Source: CAYRFF01 sp964436125 | GTDB taxonomy: Bacteria; Bacteroidota; Bacteroidia; Chitinophagales; Saprospiraceae | Assembly (NCBI GenBank): GCA_964436125.1 | Contig: CAYTBT010000014.1 | Coordinates: 16,246 to 80,245, forward strand | Direction: 5' to 3' | Length of the DNA: 64,000 nucleotides | Part shown: positions 7,755 through 16,702 of the stretch, one piece after another | Layout of the letters: each line of letters begins with the position of its first letter | How positions within the stretch are numbered: the stretch's first letter is position 1 | Program-made: the position numbers and the translations under genes | Notes under the pieces: model-generated | What the model saw: only the letters and a program-made list of their open reading frames with translations | What the model was told of the DNA's origin: nothing | Database searches by the model: none

Positions 7755-7939
7755 AAAATCTCGTTTAATTTTAAATGTTGATTATTGAATTCTTTGATTC
7801 TCTGTGTGCTTAACGCATTCATTTCAGAAAATGATGCGTAAACATATCACTATTTACATAAAATATACGGATTTCTAACTCTGTATATTTTTTTCTTCTT
7901 TCTTGTACACATTTTTACATAAAGTCAGAACGATAATTA

Positions 7940-9046
7940 TCATTCATCTGTCGATAGAAATTTCCCGTTTTCATAGAAAAGCACTTTATCTGTATAGATT
8001 TTCCCTCCTTTCTTCATATCAGTAATCATATCCCAGTGTACTGTAGAATTATTCTTCCCTCCAGCCTGGAGATAAGATTGACCTATTGCCATGTGTACGC
8101 TTCCACCCATTTTCTCGTCAAATAAGATATTGCGCGTCACTTGGGTGATATCTTTATTGGTGCCGATGGCCGCCTCGCCAAATCTTCTCGTTCCTTCCAG
8201 TTTAAAGATATGATCGAGAAATTTCTTCCCTTTCTTTGCCTCCCAAGATTCGATATATCCGTCCTTGACATTTAAACGTACTCCTTGCACTTCTTTTCCG
8301 CGGTAAAAACTCGGATAAGAAAAATAAATGGTACCATTGACGCTATCTTCCACGGGAGAGGTATAAACTTCACCGGAAGGCATATTGGTCGTTCCGTGAC
8401 TATTAATCCAAGTGCGCCCCTGGCAGGAGAAAGAGATATCCGTTTCACTTTTATCATTGACATATCTTACAATCTCCGCTTTATTCAGCTTATCTGCAAT
8501 TTCTTGTTGAAAATCCCTGACTTTCAGCCATTCTGATAATGGGTCGTCCGCGTAAAGTTTACAGGCACCGAAGACAAATTCTTCATACTCCGTCAAGGGC
8601 ATTTGCGCAAGCTGAGCGGAAGCAGTTGTGGGAAACTGGCACAAGGTTCTCTTCAATTCCCTCGTTGCAGTTCTCTCAAAGTATAAATCGCGCCATTGCT
8701 TCCCGGCTTTTTGCCGCAAGGCAGCTTTCATCGGATCTGAATTCTTATTACTAAAAATATTGTAGGGTGCTCGTATCGCAATATAGCAATCAAAGTTCTC
8801 CATTGCTTCCTTATAGGTCGGCGAGAATTGCTTGAGTTGATCTTTTTCCCCGTATTTATAGAGGAGATAATCCTGGTTGCGGATATCGAGTTCCATAAAT
8901 GGATGCCCACCGGCTTCAAGGACCGAGCGATAGACTTCCCTCACAAGAGGCTCAGCGAGTGTCGTTGAAGCGATGAGCACCTTTTCCCCTTTCCGGACTT
9001 CGACACAATAATTCACGAGCAGATCGGCGTATTTCTGTAGTATCAT
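7940..9046 (-). CDS. Aminopeptidase, peptidase family M29
   Basis: A cytoplasmic metallo-aminopeptidase that removes N-terminal residues from peptides. The 368-residue product matches the M29 (thermophilic aminopeptidase T/II) layout. The N-terminal segment is MILQKYADLLVNYCVEVRKGEKVLI. Metal-binding and active-site segments are FERTATRELKRTL (E-R-T-A-T-x-E/R), NMPSGEVYTSPVEDSVNGTI (Glu ligand) and GEAAIGTNKDITQVTRNILFDEKMGGSVHMAIGQSY (E and H ligands), then STVHWDMI (H-W-D). The open frame extends to 9121, but the family start is MILQKY at 9046. It lies upstream of no obvious partner and 88 bases after the hflX start codon side, in the same strand run. Confidence 0.85.
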   Translation of the reverse strand: MILQKYADLLVNYCVEVRKGEKVLIASTTLAEPLVREVYRSVLEAGGHPFMELDIRNQDYLLYKYGEKDQLKQFSPTYKEAMENFDCYIAIRAPYNIFSNKNSDPMKAALRQKAGKQWRDLYFERTATRELKRTLCQFPTTASAQLAQMPLTEYEEFVFGACKLYADDPLSEWLKVRDFQQEIADKLNKAEIVRYVNDKSETDISFSCQGRTWINSHGTTNMPSGEVYTSPVEDSVNGTIYFSYPSFYRGKEVQGVRLNVKDGYIESWEAKKGKKFLDHIFKLEGTRRFGEAAIGTNKDITQVTRNILFDEKMGGSVHMAIGQSYLQAGGKNNSTVHWDMITDMKKGGKIYTDKVLFYENGKFLSTDE

Positions 9047-9134
9047 AATTCTATAAATATAAATAATATGAACATTCCTTCCGAGGACAAACAGCGAGTG
9101 CATAGCTCCTCTCAATCTCACTTGTCATAGTGCT

Positions 9135-10346
9135 TTAACTCCACAAGCGCTTGCGGTAAGGATATCTCTTCTCGTATAATTCAACTACTTTTTCTTTTAA
9201 GAGTTGTCTCAATTCACCGATATTTTCCCCCGTTAAAGCCGAGCAGACAATACTATTCTTACCATATCTACTCTTTAAGCTGTGTATCAGCTCTTCTTCA
9301 AGTGCATTTTTAGTTTCTTCATCGAGGTGATCATCAAAGTATTGCTTGCGATATTTATCGATTTTATTAAAGGCATAGATTATCACTTTGTCTTCAACAT
9401 CGAGATCCTTCAGGGTTTTATTTACGGTTGCGATATGGTCTTCATATTGTGGATGAGATATATCGACTACATAAAGCAGGATATCATTTTCCCGCACCTC
9501 ATTCAAGGTAGAATTAAAACTTTCAATAAGATGAGTCGGGAGTTTTCTGATAAAGCCGACTGTATCGGATAAGAGGAAAGGCACTCTTCCGAGCACCACC
9601 TTGCGCACGGTTGTGTCAAGCGTTGCAAAGAGCTTGTTTTCTTCAAAGACATCGGCCTTGGCGAGGCGGTTCATAAGGGTGGATTTACCGACATTGGTAT
9701 AGCCGACGAGCGCAGCGCGGATGAGCTGTCCCCTATTTTTCCGTCGCGTCGCATTTTGCTTATCAATCTTTTCAAGGTCTTTTTTCAGTTTTGCTATTTT
9801 GTCTCTGACGATACGTCTGTCCGTCTCAATTTCTTTCTCCCCCGGACCGCGCATGCCTATACCACCGCGCTGCCGTTCAAGGTGACTCCACATTCCACGC
9901 AATCTCGGCAATAGGTATTGCATCTGAGCCAGTTCCACTTGCGCCTTGGCTTGAGCAGTCTTGGCACGCCGTGCAAATATATCGAGGATAAGACTCGACC
10001 TATCTACGGCTTTGACCTTAGTCATTTTTTCGATATTATTTACCTGACTTGCGGAAAGATCATCGTCAAATATAATGAGATCTATATCGTTCTGCTTGAT
10101 ATACTCTGCAATCATCCGCAATTTCCCCTTTCCGATGTAGCCGTAGGGATCGGGGCGATCTCTTTTCTGCGTAAATCGCTTCTTGGCCCTGGCGCCTGCA
10201 GTTAAGGCAAGGAATTCCAGTTCGTCCAGATATTCCTCTACCTTCTGTTCCGTTTCATCGCGCGTGATAAGGCCGACAATCACAGCTGTCTCAGCTCCCC
10301 TGGTTAAGTGTTCTTTTCCTCCTTGCAAGTCCCAGTCTTGACTCAT
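9135..10346 (-). CDS. hflX: GTPase HflX
   Basis: A ribosome-associated GTPase that splits stalled or heat-damaged ribosomes. The N-terminal HflX domain includes PDPYGYIGKGKL and the DDLSASQVNNIE segment. A linker with the diagnostic RRGGIGMRGPGEKEIETDRR-like block follows (present as ERQRGGIGMRGPGEKE). The G domain has G1 GYTNVGKST near residue 215, G3 DTVGF and G4 NKID. The C-terminus ends GKNSIVCSALTGENIGEL. At 403 residues it is of normal length. Its stop and the start of the M29 gene are about 90 bases apart, on the same strand. Confidence 0.93.
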   Translation of the reverse strand: MSQDWDLQGGKEHLTRGAETAVIVGLITRDETEQKVEEYLDELEFLALTAGARAKKRFTQKRDRPDPYGYIGKGKLRMIAEYIKQNDIDLIIFDDDLSASQVNNIEKMTKVKAVDRSSLILDIFARRAKTAQAKAQVELAQMQYLLPRLRGMWSHLERQRGGIGMRGPGEKEIETDRRIVRDKIAKLKKDLEKIDKQNATRRKNRGQLIRAALVGYTNVGKSTLMNRLAKADVFEENKLFATLDTTVRKVVLGRVPFLLSDTVGFIRKLPTHLIESFNSTLNEVRENDILLYVVDISHPQYEDHIATVNKTLKDLDVEDKVIIYAFNKIDKYRKQYFDDHLDEETKNALEEELIHSLKSRYGKNSIVCSALTGENIGELRQLLKEKVVELYEKRYPYRKRLWS

Positions 10347-10372
10347 ATACTATTTCCTGATTTTTATAATTC

Positions 10373-11575
10373 CTATCTGCTTAACAACCATTTTTCCGGA
10401 TTAAGTTTACTTTTTCCATGCCATATTTCCAGATGCACCTGACTTTTTCCCGTTTTGTCATCATAAAAGGCAGTGCCTATACTTGCTCCGGTAGGAATAT
10501 GCATCCCTTTATCAACGTAAACTTCTGCCAGCCTGGAATAAACGGTATAAAATCCACCGTGTTTAACAATCACCATTTTCTGATATCCCGGCACATAAAC
10601 AACGCTGATAACCTTCCCCTCAAATATCGCCTTCACCTGCGCACCTTTCACCGTCGTAATATCAATCCCATTATTATTAATAAGTAATGAGTGAATCGTC
10701 GGGTGGTGTTGCTTCCCAAATTTTCTTCCGATAATTCCCTTGTCAACCGGCCAGGGTAGTTTCCCTTTATTGGCTTTAAATTCACTTGCCAATGCTTTCA
10801 TTTCCGGCGCATCTGCAATATCCTCGCGAGACTCCTCCGATTTCTTCCTTTCCCGTTCAATCAACTTCCTAATCGTCGCTTCCAGCTCTTCCATTGCGGC
10901 TTGTTGTTGAGCGAGATTGGCCTTCAGTGTTTCTTGTTTATCTTTCAGCTTACGCAAAAGTCCTTCCAATTCATTAATATCGGCTTGCAATTCCTTGTTT
11001 TCTGCCTTTTTCTGCTCTGAAACACGCACTTTCTCGGCTTTCCCGGCTTCCAATGCCTTTTTCTCTGCTTCTTGTTCTTCTGTGAGTTTTTTTAATTCTG
11101 CTTTCTTTTCTTTCCGACTTTCTTCAAATTGCTTGATATAAAAATACCGCCTGAATGCCTGATTCAGCGATTGTGATGACAAAAGGTAAATATATGGGCT
11201 GGACGTTTTTTCCCATAGATAAACTTGTCGGGCTAGCTGTGCATATTCTTCCTCTATCCGGGATATTTTCTCTTCAAGCTGCTCAATTCTTGCTTTTTTT
11301 GCTTTAATCTGTTCATCAATCTGCTGTATTTCAGATGCGATTGCCTCAAGTAGCTCTTTTCTGGCATCGCGTCGTTTCAGCAGGAGAGTATATCTGTCTT
11401 GCTGCGATAAAATCGATGAGCTCGTTTCATTGATAAGGCGAGAAAGCAATGCAATTTCTTTCTTAATCTGCGCCTGCTTTTTATTCAATTCATCGATATT
11501 CTGTCCCATCGCAGTACCTGCTATAAGGAAGAAAATCATAAATAGCATTGAACATTTAAGCTTCATATAAAACAA
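10373..11575 (-). CDS. EnvC-like murein hydrolase activator (coiled coil plus degenerate LytM)
   Basis: A 400-residue periplasmic protein. A signal peptide (MLFMIFFLIAGTAMGQ) is followed by a long coiled coil (about residues 28-260, rich in E/K/Q/A). The C-terminal M23/LytM domain is GNGIDITTVKGAQVKAIFEG-like, with VIVKHGGFYTVYSRL and QVHLEIWHG. In active M23 enzymes zinc is bound by H-x(3)-D and H-x-H. Here the first motif reads NNNGID and the last reads Q-V-H, so two ligand histidines are missing. This argues for an EnvC-type activator of amidases in cell division rather than an active endopeptidase. It sits 4 bases after the DUF4292 lipoprotein gene, so they share a transcript. Confidence 0.82.
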   Translation of the reverse strand: MFYMKLKCSMLFMIFFLIAGTAMGQNIDELNKKQAQIKKEIALLSRLINETSSSILSQQDRYTLLLKRRDARKELLEAIASEIQQIDEQIKAKKARIEQLEEKISRIEEEYAQLARQVYLWEKTSSPYIYLLSSQSLNQAFRRYFYIKQFEESRKEKKAELKKLTEEQEAEKKALEAGKAEKVRVSEQKKAENKELQADINELEGLLRKLKDKQETLKANLAQQQAAMEELEATIRKLIERERKKSEESREDIADAPEMKALASEFKANKGKLPWPVDKGIIGRKFGKQHHPTIHSLLINNNGIDITTVKGAQVKAIFEGKVISVVYVPGYQKMVIVKHGGFYTVYSRLAEVYVDKGMHIPTGASIGTAFYDDKTGKSQVHLEIWHGKSKLNPEKWLLSR

Positions 11576-11579
11576 TTAC

Positions 11580-12362
11580 TTATGGGTAAACAATCTTATA
11601 ATGGCTCGGGATCTGCATGGGAAAGTTCAGTTTTCTGTCAACCTGCATTGTGGATATATCCATCTCGACCCGATAACGGTTTCCCCTATCCTCGTAAAAA
11701 TAAATACGGCGCAATGGAAAACTCTGTATGCCGGCTTTCTCCGTAAAAGCCCCGTTCACAATGGATAAATCATTCCCTTCATTCCCCACTTTTCCCTTTA
11801 TCGCAAGTGGCTTTACCTGCGGATTATGGTAAGTGACTTCCAGCCTTCCATTCATTCCTTGTGGTCGCATAGAAACACGCAATGTATCCCCGTTAAGATG
11901 TATCGGAGGAATAAGTGCATAAGCGATCGGAATCTCTCCCATGATTAAATTCTGTAAAAAATTATAATCAATCGGGAGATGTGTCAGCTTCCGCGCAAAT
12001 GCTCGTACCGGTCCTTTAACACATTCTTGCCTCAGCCGGTTAATCAAGGTAAAACTATCCCGGCTTATGCTTATCCGTGCTATTTCAAATCCAAATTTGC
12101 TCACCCTAATCCAGATTACACTATCTCTTCTCATACGCAGCTTAAAGCTTCCTCGTCCACTGAAGATATCGGAATTCAGATCTATCTTCCCATCGAGTTG
12201 CAAGGTATGAAAGCTATCTTGTGCGCTTTCTATCCTATGCATATAACGTTGTGCTGCGCTGAGGCTGCCACTATCCTTTTTCTCGAGTTTCTTTGTTCCG
12301 CCACAAGCAGCCAATATACTGGCAAGCAGAAAAAAGAAGAGGATGTTCTTCACTCCGTTCAT
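11580..12362 (-). CDS. DUF4292 lipoprotein (LolB-like fold candidate)
   Basis: A 260-residue lipoprotein with signal MNGVKNILFFFLLASILAACGG (lipobox LAAC). The mature part has the DUF4292 pattern: LQLDGKIDLNSDIFSGRGSFKLRMRRDSVIWIRVSKFGFEIARISISRDSFTLINRL. It ends with the paired strands KLNFPMQIPSHYKIVYP. The family is specific to Bacteroidota and its fold resembles LolA/LolB lipoprotein carriers, which is family knowledge rather than something seen here. The start codon overlaps the stop of the TPR gene by four bases (ATGA type), and the EnvC-like gene follows immediately. This TPR-DUF4292-EnvC order suggests a shared envelope-assembly job. Confidence 0.83.
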   Translation of the reverse strand: MNGVKNILFFFLLASILAACGGTKKLEKKDSGSLSAAQRYMHRIESAQDSFHTLQLDGKIDLNSDIFSGRGSFKLRMRRDSVIWIRVSKFGFEIARISISRDSFTLINRLRQECVKGPVRAFARKLTHLPIDYNFLQNLIMGEIPIAYALIPPIHLNGDTLRVSMRPQGMNGRLEVTYHNPQVKPLAIKGKVGNEGNDLSIVNGAFTEKAGIQSFPLRRIYFYEDRGNRYRVEMDISTMQVDRKLNFPMQIPSHYKIVYP

Positions 12363-14068
12363 TTACCTATCTGCTTTAATCTGGGCGAAATAATATCTTG
12401 TGATATTCCTTGTTTTATCGCATTACTATACCATTTATCCGCGAGATTATTCTGTTTCAAGGCTTGATAAATATCACCGATTAAAACAGAGACTTGAGGC
12501 TTCCTGAAGCCGGTAAATGAATAGCATTTGACTGCAGCCTCTAGTGCGGGTTTATAGTCTTCTTTAATAAAATAATAGAGTGCCGTCACGTAATATTTAT
12601 TCATTGTCAGCCCGAGTTCAAGGGATTTATCTCGGATAAGTTGTAGCACTTGATCCACGGGTTCTACTTGTAGAAGGGAATAAGCTTCCAATACCCAGTA
12701 AAATGCTTCCGGAGTAATTTCTTCGGACTTCTGCAATGTTTTCACTGCTTTATCGATAGCTACTGTACTTTTTTCTTGGGCGCTTGCGATATATGCACGC
12801 AGAGCAGTGATTTTCTGCAGGAGAGCATAATTTTCACCGGCCATCATATCAGCCTGAAATAATTGACTTGTAGCGGTGCTATAATCTGCCGAGCGGGCAT
12901 TTGCGGAAGCTAATAAATAATAATTCAAGGCCTGATTGGGGAAATACATAAGTGCATTGTCCGCGGCCTTCTTCAAGTCAGCATAATCGCCGATATAGTT
13001 GAGGCAATGCAGGTATTGAGCCCACACGGTATAAACCGACATGGTGAGCTGAGTTGCCTGCTTATAAGCGTCAGTTGCCTGCGCTGTATGCCCGATATTG
13101 AAGGCAAGGTCGCCGAGCATTGACCATGCCTTGGCATTCTGTGGATATTGTTCAGTGAGGTTTTCAGCAAGGGAAAGAAGGAAATTATTCCTTGTCGTCG
13201 AGTCGGGATGGATCTTATCCATCTCACCGAGCAGCATATTAATTTTCAGGTCGATAGACTTGCTGTCATCGTGAATAATGGCAGTTAGTTCTGAATCAGA
13301 ATGCGTGGTTGCATCGGCTCCCAGCTGAGATAGAGCAAGTTGAGCGCGGACATTCCCGGGGTCCAATACCAGTATATTATCCAGACTTTCCCTCGCTTTA
13401 TCCACTTGACCGATATTCAGATAATGCTTTGCGAGGTTCAGTCTCCAGTTCATGTCTGCAGGATTCACATTTATAAGTTTCTTCCATTCAGCGGTGATGG
13501 CATCGGCTTTATGCAGGGCTTCAAGGATACTTATCTTTTTCAAGCTTAAATTCACCTCGAATCCGTAGTTCTTTTCTGCCTTCCGGATAACTTCCAGCGC
13601 CTTGGCAGCATTTCCTGAGGTAAAAAGGAAGTATGCATACTTAACGGCATAATCCTGTACCGCAGGATATTTATCACTGAGATTTTTATATATTTCAGCG
13701 GCAGGCACATATCGTTTCATAGCACTGTAGATCCGAGCAGCATATTCTGAATACCATTTATTTTCCGGATCGATGCGATGCGCTCTTAAGGCATAAGTCA
13801 ATGCGTGCGACATATCTCCTTTCTTGTAATAAAGCTTGGCGAGCATATAATTAGCTGCATCGTTATTGGGTTGTTCATCGAGCAGTTCTTTAAAGTCTTC
13901 AATAGTTTCAGAGACATTTCCTTTCTCATATAAGGTCGGCATAAATGCATTGAGGTAAGCCTCTTGTTTTTTTACCTTTGCTTCAGAAATACGGTAATCC
14001 TGTGCCTGCACAAGGACAGGAAGGGAAATCAATGAAAGGAGGAAAATAAAAAGGCTTTTCTTCATCAT
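12359..14068 (-). CDS. Tetratricopeptide-repeat protein, exported
   Basis: A 569-residue protein with a signal peptide (KKSLFIFLLSLISLPVLVQAQ) followed almost entirely by TPR-like helical pairs. Examples are NNDAANYMLAKLYYKKGDMSHALTYALRAHRIDPENKWY, PADMNWRLNLAKHYLNIGQVDKARESLDNILVLDPGNVRAQLALSQLG and AKAWSMLGDLAFNIGHTAQATDAYKQA. It probably acts in the periplasm or at the outer membrane as a protein-protein scaffold. It is the first gene of the TPR-DUF4292-EnvC cluster and overlaps the DUF4292 start by 4 bases. Codons for LASANAR carry one copy of the dispersed 13-mer. No enzymatic motif is seen. Confidence 0.8.
   Translation of the reverse strand: MMKKSLFIFLLSLISLPVLVQAQDYRISEAKVKKQEAYLNAFMPTLYEKGNVSETIEDFKELLDEQPNNDAANYMLAKLYYKKGDMSHALTYALRAHRIDPENKWYSEYAARIYSAMKRYVPAAEIYKNLSDKYPAVQDYAVKYAYFLFTSGNAAKALEVIRKAEKNYGFEVNLSLKKISILEALHKADAITAEWKKLINVNPADMNWRLNLAKHYLNIGQVDKARESLDNILVLDPGNVRAQLALSQLGADATTHSDSELTAIIHDDSKSIDLKINMLLGEMDKIHPDSTTRNNFLLSLAENLTEQYPQNAKAWSMLGDLAFNIGHTAQATDAYKQATQLTMSVYTVWAQYLHCLNYIGDYADLKKAADNALMYFPNQALNYYLLASANARSADYSTATSQLFQADMMAGENYALLQKITALRAYIASAQEKSTVAIDKAVKTLQKSEEITPEAFYWVLEAYSLLQVEPVDQVLQLIRDKSLELGLTMNKYYVTALYYFIKEDYKPALEAAVKCYSFTGFRKPQVSVLIGDIYQALKQNNLADKWYSNAIKQGISQDIISPRLKQIGK
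12898..12910 (-). repeat. Dispersed 13-mer GCTTCCGCAAATG, copy 2
   Basis: Exact copy within the TPR gene, read GCT TCC GCA AAT (Ala-Ser-Ala-Asn) on the coding strand. Confidence 0.8.
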
Positions 14069-14123
14069 AATTCACATATTCATCATTGTCGTGTCCGGCT
14101 CAATGCATAAGTCATCACCCGAC

Positions 14124-15554
14124 TTATTTAACGATGGAAACTTTCAGCATATTGGTTCTCAATCGTTCTTCAATAGGCATACTACCGGTATTAACGACGA
14201 TATCACCCGATTCAATATAATTTTTAGATTTTAAAATTTTATTTACATCGCGATGTGTCTGGTCGGTTGTCGTAAGTTTATCGTAATAGAAGCATTTCAC
14301 TCCCCATACCAGATTCAAGGTAGAGAGGATAGTGCGTCTTTCCGAGAAGATAAAAATGGGGCAATGAGGTCTGAAGGAAGAAAGTTTGAATGCGGTAAAT
14401 CCTGAATACGTCATTCCTACAATGGCATCGGCATTGACATCATCGGCTGTTTCTACGGCATTCAGGCAGACGACATCGCTCAGGAAGGTTGAAGACTTAG
14501 CTGACAGTGTCGGTCTTTCTTCGGGCTCGAGTGCCTTTTCAGATTCTCGGATAATTTTATTCATAGCTTCCACGACGCGCACCGGATGTTTTCCTACAGA
14601 AGTTTCTGCACTGAGCATCACGGCATCGGTTCCATCGAGCACAGCATTGGCCACATCGGTAACTTCAGCTCGAGTCGGTGAAGGATCCTTAATCATCGAT
14701 TCCATCATCTGCGTAGCAACGATTACGGGGCGTGATCTGCTTATACACTTCCTGATAATACTCTTCTGTATTGCCGGTAGTTTCTCCATCGGCATTTCAA
14801 CACCGAGATCACCACGTGCGACCATAACGGCGTTGCAATTTTTAATGATTTCATCGATATTATTAACGGCTTCAGGCTTTTCAATCTTAGCTATAATCTT
14901 GGCGGGATGATTATTTTCTTTCAGGATAGCGTTAAGGCGTTGAAGGTCTTCAGGCTTTCGCACAAATGAGAGTGCGACCCAATGTATGTCCTGGGTCATT
15001 ATAAACTCGATATCGGTCAAGTCTTTCTCCGTCAGAGAAGGTAAAGAAATTTCTGTATCGGGTAGATTTACCCCTTTATTGCTCGTTAATAATCCACCGA
15101 ATATCACCTTTAGCTTCACCGTGCCTTGATCGATTACTTCAGCTACTTCAAGAACGATATTTCCATCGTCAACCAAGATGCGTTCCCCTTTTTCTACATC
15201 GTCGGAGAAGGGAGCATAACTCATATATACCTCCTCTTCATTTCCGAGGACTTCCTTATTCACAAAGTTTATTGTATCTCCCTTGTGAAGCTTCACCCCG
15301 CCTTCTTTAACTTTACCTACGCGGAGCTTAGGGCCTTGAAGATCTGCCAGGATACCGATATGCTCATGATACTTTCTATTGATGTAGTGTATGCGGTTGA
15401 TGACTTCCAGGTGTTCATTGTGTGTTCCGTGTGAAAAATTGAGCCTAAAAACATCTACGCCAGCATCTACAAGTGCAAGTAAGTCTTCGTAAGAACTGCA
15501 TGCGGGTCCTACCGTTGCTATTGTCTTAGTTTTATTAAAGGTAGTCTTTTTCAT
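14124..15554 (-). CDS. pyk: Pyruvate kinase
   Basis: Catalyses the last step of glycolysis, phosphoenolpyruvate plus ADP to pyruvate plus ATP, in the cytoplasm. The 476-residue product begins MKKTTFNKTKTIATVGPACSS. It shows VFRLNFSHGTHNEH (phosphate and K+ site), LADLQGPKLRVG, the signature IIAKIEKPEAVNNIDEI with the catalytic Lys, and MVARGDLGVEMP. RPVIVATQMMESMI with PTRAEVTDVANAVLDGTDAVMLSAETSVG follows. The C-terminal allosteric-type domain ends LRTNMLKVSIVK. The start at 15554 avoids an extra leader of 11 residues. The gene is divergent from acpP. Confidence 0.95.
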   Translation of the reverse strand: MKKTTFNKTKTIATVGPACSSYEDLLALVDAGVDVFRLNFSHGTHNEHLEVINRIHYINRKYHEHIGILADLQGPKLRVGKVKEGGVKLHKGDTINFVNKEVLGNEEEVYMSYAPFSDDVEKGERILVDDGNIVLEVAEVIDQGTVKLKVIFGGLLTSNKGVNLPDTEISLPSLTEKDLTDIEFIMTQDIHWVALSFVRKPEDLQRLNAILKENNHPAKIIAKIEKPEAVNNIDEIIKNCNAVMVARGDLGVEMPMEKLPAIQKSIIRKCISRSRPVIVATQMMESMIKDPSPTRAEVTDVANAVLDGTDAVMLSAETSVGKHPVRVVEAMNKIIRESEKALEPEERPTLSAKSSTFLSDVVCLNAVETADDVNADAIVGMTYSGFTAFKLSSFRPHCPIFIFSERRTILSTLNLVWGVKCFYYDKLTTTDQTHRDVNKILKSKNYIESGDIVVNTGSMPIEERLRTNMLKVSIVK

Positions 15555-15862
15555 TAAACTATAGCATTTTAAACAATGAATTTGCAAGGTAGCACAAATA
15601 TCCTTTTTGATTAAATATTAAGCTTGTTTTATATGTGAGTAGAGCTTATTTTATATTCTTCTCCTCTATCCTTCTTCCATTGAGCCGATCATATCCTTAT
15701 TTACTCAAATCAGGCAACATGAGCACATTCCGAGATGAAGTAGGCATACATATAGCTGAATTGAGTGTTCAAATGCGTATTATTTCTGCATTCTGGAACT
15801 ATTTTGGACAAAGTTGTTTTAACAAAGTTGATAAAACATTGTCAGAATTACTGAGAAGATGT

Positions 15863-15870
15863 TACTTTTG
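15863..15870 (+). promoter_or_regulatory. -7 box of the acpP promoter
   Basis: TACTTTTG matches TAnnTTTG exactly, 26 bases before the acpP start. The matching -33 position holds only ATTG/TTGT. Initiation near 15877 would leave a leader of about 20 bases. Confidence 0.5.
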
Positions 15871-15896
15871 TAATCTAAATCAAAATTTTTACACAA

Positions 15897-16136
15897 ATGT
15901 CAGATGTTACAGAAAAAGTAAAGCAGATTATTGTTGATAAATTAGGTGTTGACGAATCAGAGGTTACACGTGAATCTAGCTTCACCAATGATCTAGGAGC
16001 CGACTCACTTGATACGGTCGAGCTTATTATGGAATTTGAGAAGGAATTTGATATTTCTATTCCGGATGAACAATCAGAAAATATTCAGACTGTAGGTAAT
16101 GCTATTGATTACCTCGAGGAGCAAATGCAGTCATAA
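15897..16136 (+). CDS. acpP: Acyl carrier protein
   Basis: The small acidic carrier that holds growing acyl chains on a phosphopantetheine arm. It is 79 residues long, with the attachment motif GADSLDTVE and the modified serine at position 37. The flanking helices LIMEFEKEFDISIPDEQSENIQTVGNAIDYLEEQ are canonical. A TACTTTTG -7 box lies 26 bases upstream and a hairpin terminator follows 20 bases after the stop. The gene therefore seems to be transcribed mainly as a single cistron, in keeping with its very high expression, although fabF and rnc follow on the same strand. Confidence 0.95.
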   Translation: MSDVTEKVKQIIVDKLGVDESEVTRESSFTNDLGADSLDTVELIMEFEKEFDISIPDEQSENIQTVGNAIDYLEEQMQS

Positions 16137-16157
16137 TATAGTTAATTTTTTTTCAAA

Positions 16158-16195
16158 CATCCACACTTTATGTAGTGCTGGGTGTCTGTTTTTTA
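16158..16195 (+). terminator. Terminator of acpP
   Basis: Stem CATCC-A-CACT / AGTG-C-T-GGGTG with a 6-base loop TTATGT (one bulge and one G-T pair), followed by CTGTTTTTT. It fits a factor-independent terminator. Confidence 0.65.
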
Positions 16196-16702
16196 TATGC
16201 CTAAGGCTTATGCATTCAATGGCTATAAGCAATGGGCAAGGAAGAAATTACCGGGAGGGAAACTCGTATTGCACTTATAGCAAATCCGGACAGGATTTCC
16301 GATGTGAATTTGTTCCAATGCTTTTAGTTTATGGTTTATTCTCGAGGAGGGTGTGTAAAATCAGTCTTTGGTAGAGGGTTATACATTTATTTAAGCTTTG
16401 GACACCGTATAATTTAAGGGCTTTCTGAATGTTTTCTTGTTTGTGCCTTATAAATTATATAGTTTAGGCTTCATCTTATGGGAATTGAGATATTATGTAG
16501 CTGAAGGAAACGGAAGGGAAAGTTGTGGCATTAATTGCTGAAATATTAAAGCAAATTTTTAAAATTCCACGCTCCTTGGTAAGATTTTGGATGGTATGCT
16601 ATCAGAATTCCATGTATTACAGATACAAAGCTTCCTGAATAAAGAGAAGGATAAAAATAAATACAGATTGTCAATAAATCAAACGAGGATTAATTTCTGC
16701 TT
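16196..16702. other. Unusually long acpP-fabF intergenic region
   Basis: About 500 bases between the acpP terminator and fabF. There is no convincing coding frame on either strand and no RNA structure that I recognise. It may hold the fabF promoter, which I could not locate. Confidence 0.4.

Noticed and set aside
11979..12467. 162-codon plus-strand frame
   Set aside because: Antisense to the DUF4292 and TPR genes; no family pattern.
14386..14910. 174-codon plus-strand frame
   Set aside because: Antisense to pyruvate kinase, whose motifs are unambiguous.
16099..16374. 91-codon frame after acpP
   Set aside because: Overlaps the acpP 3' end and terminator, is Cys-rich without any family pattern, and has no promoter or conserved motif.
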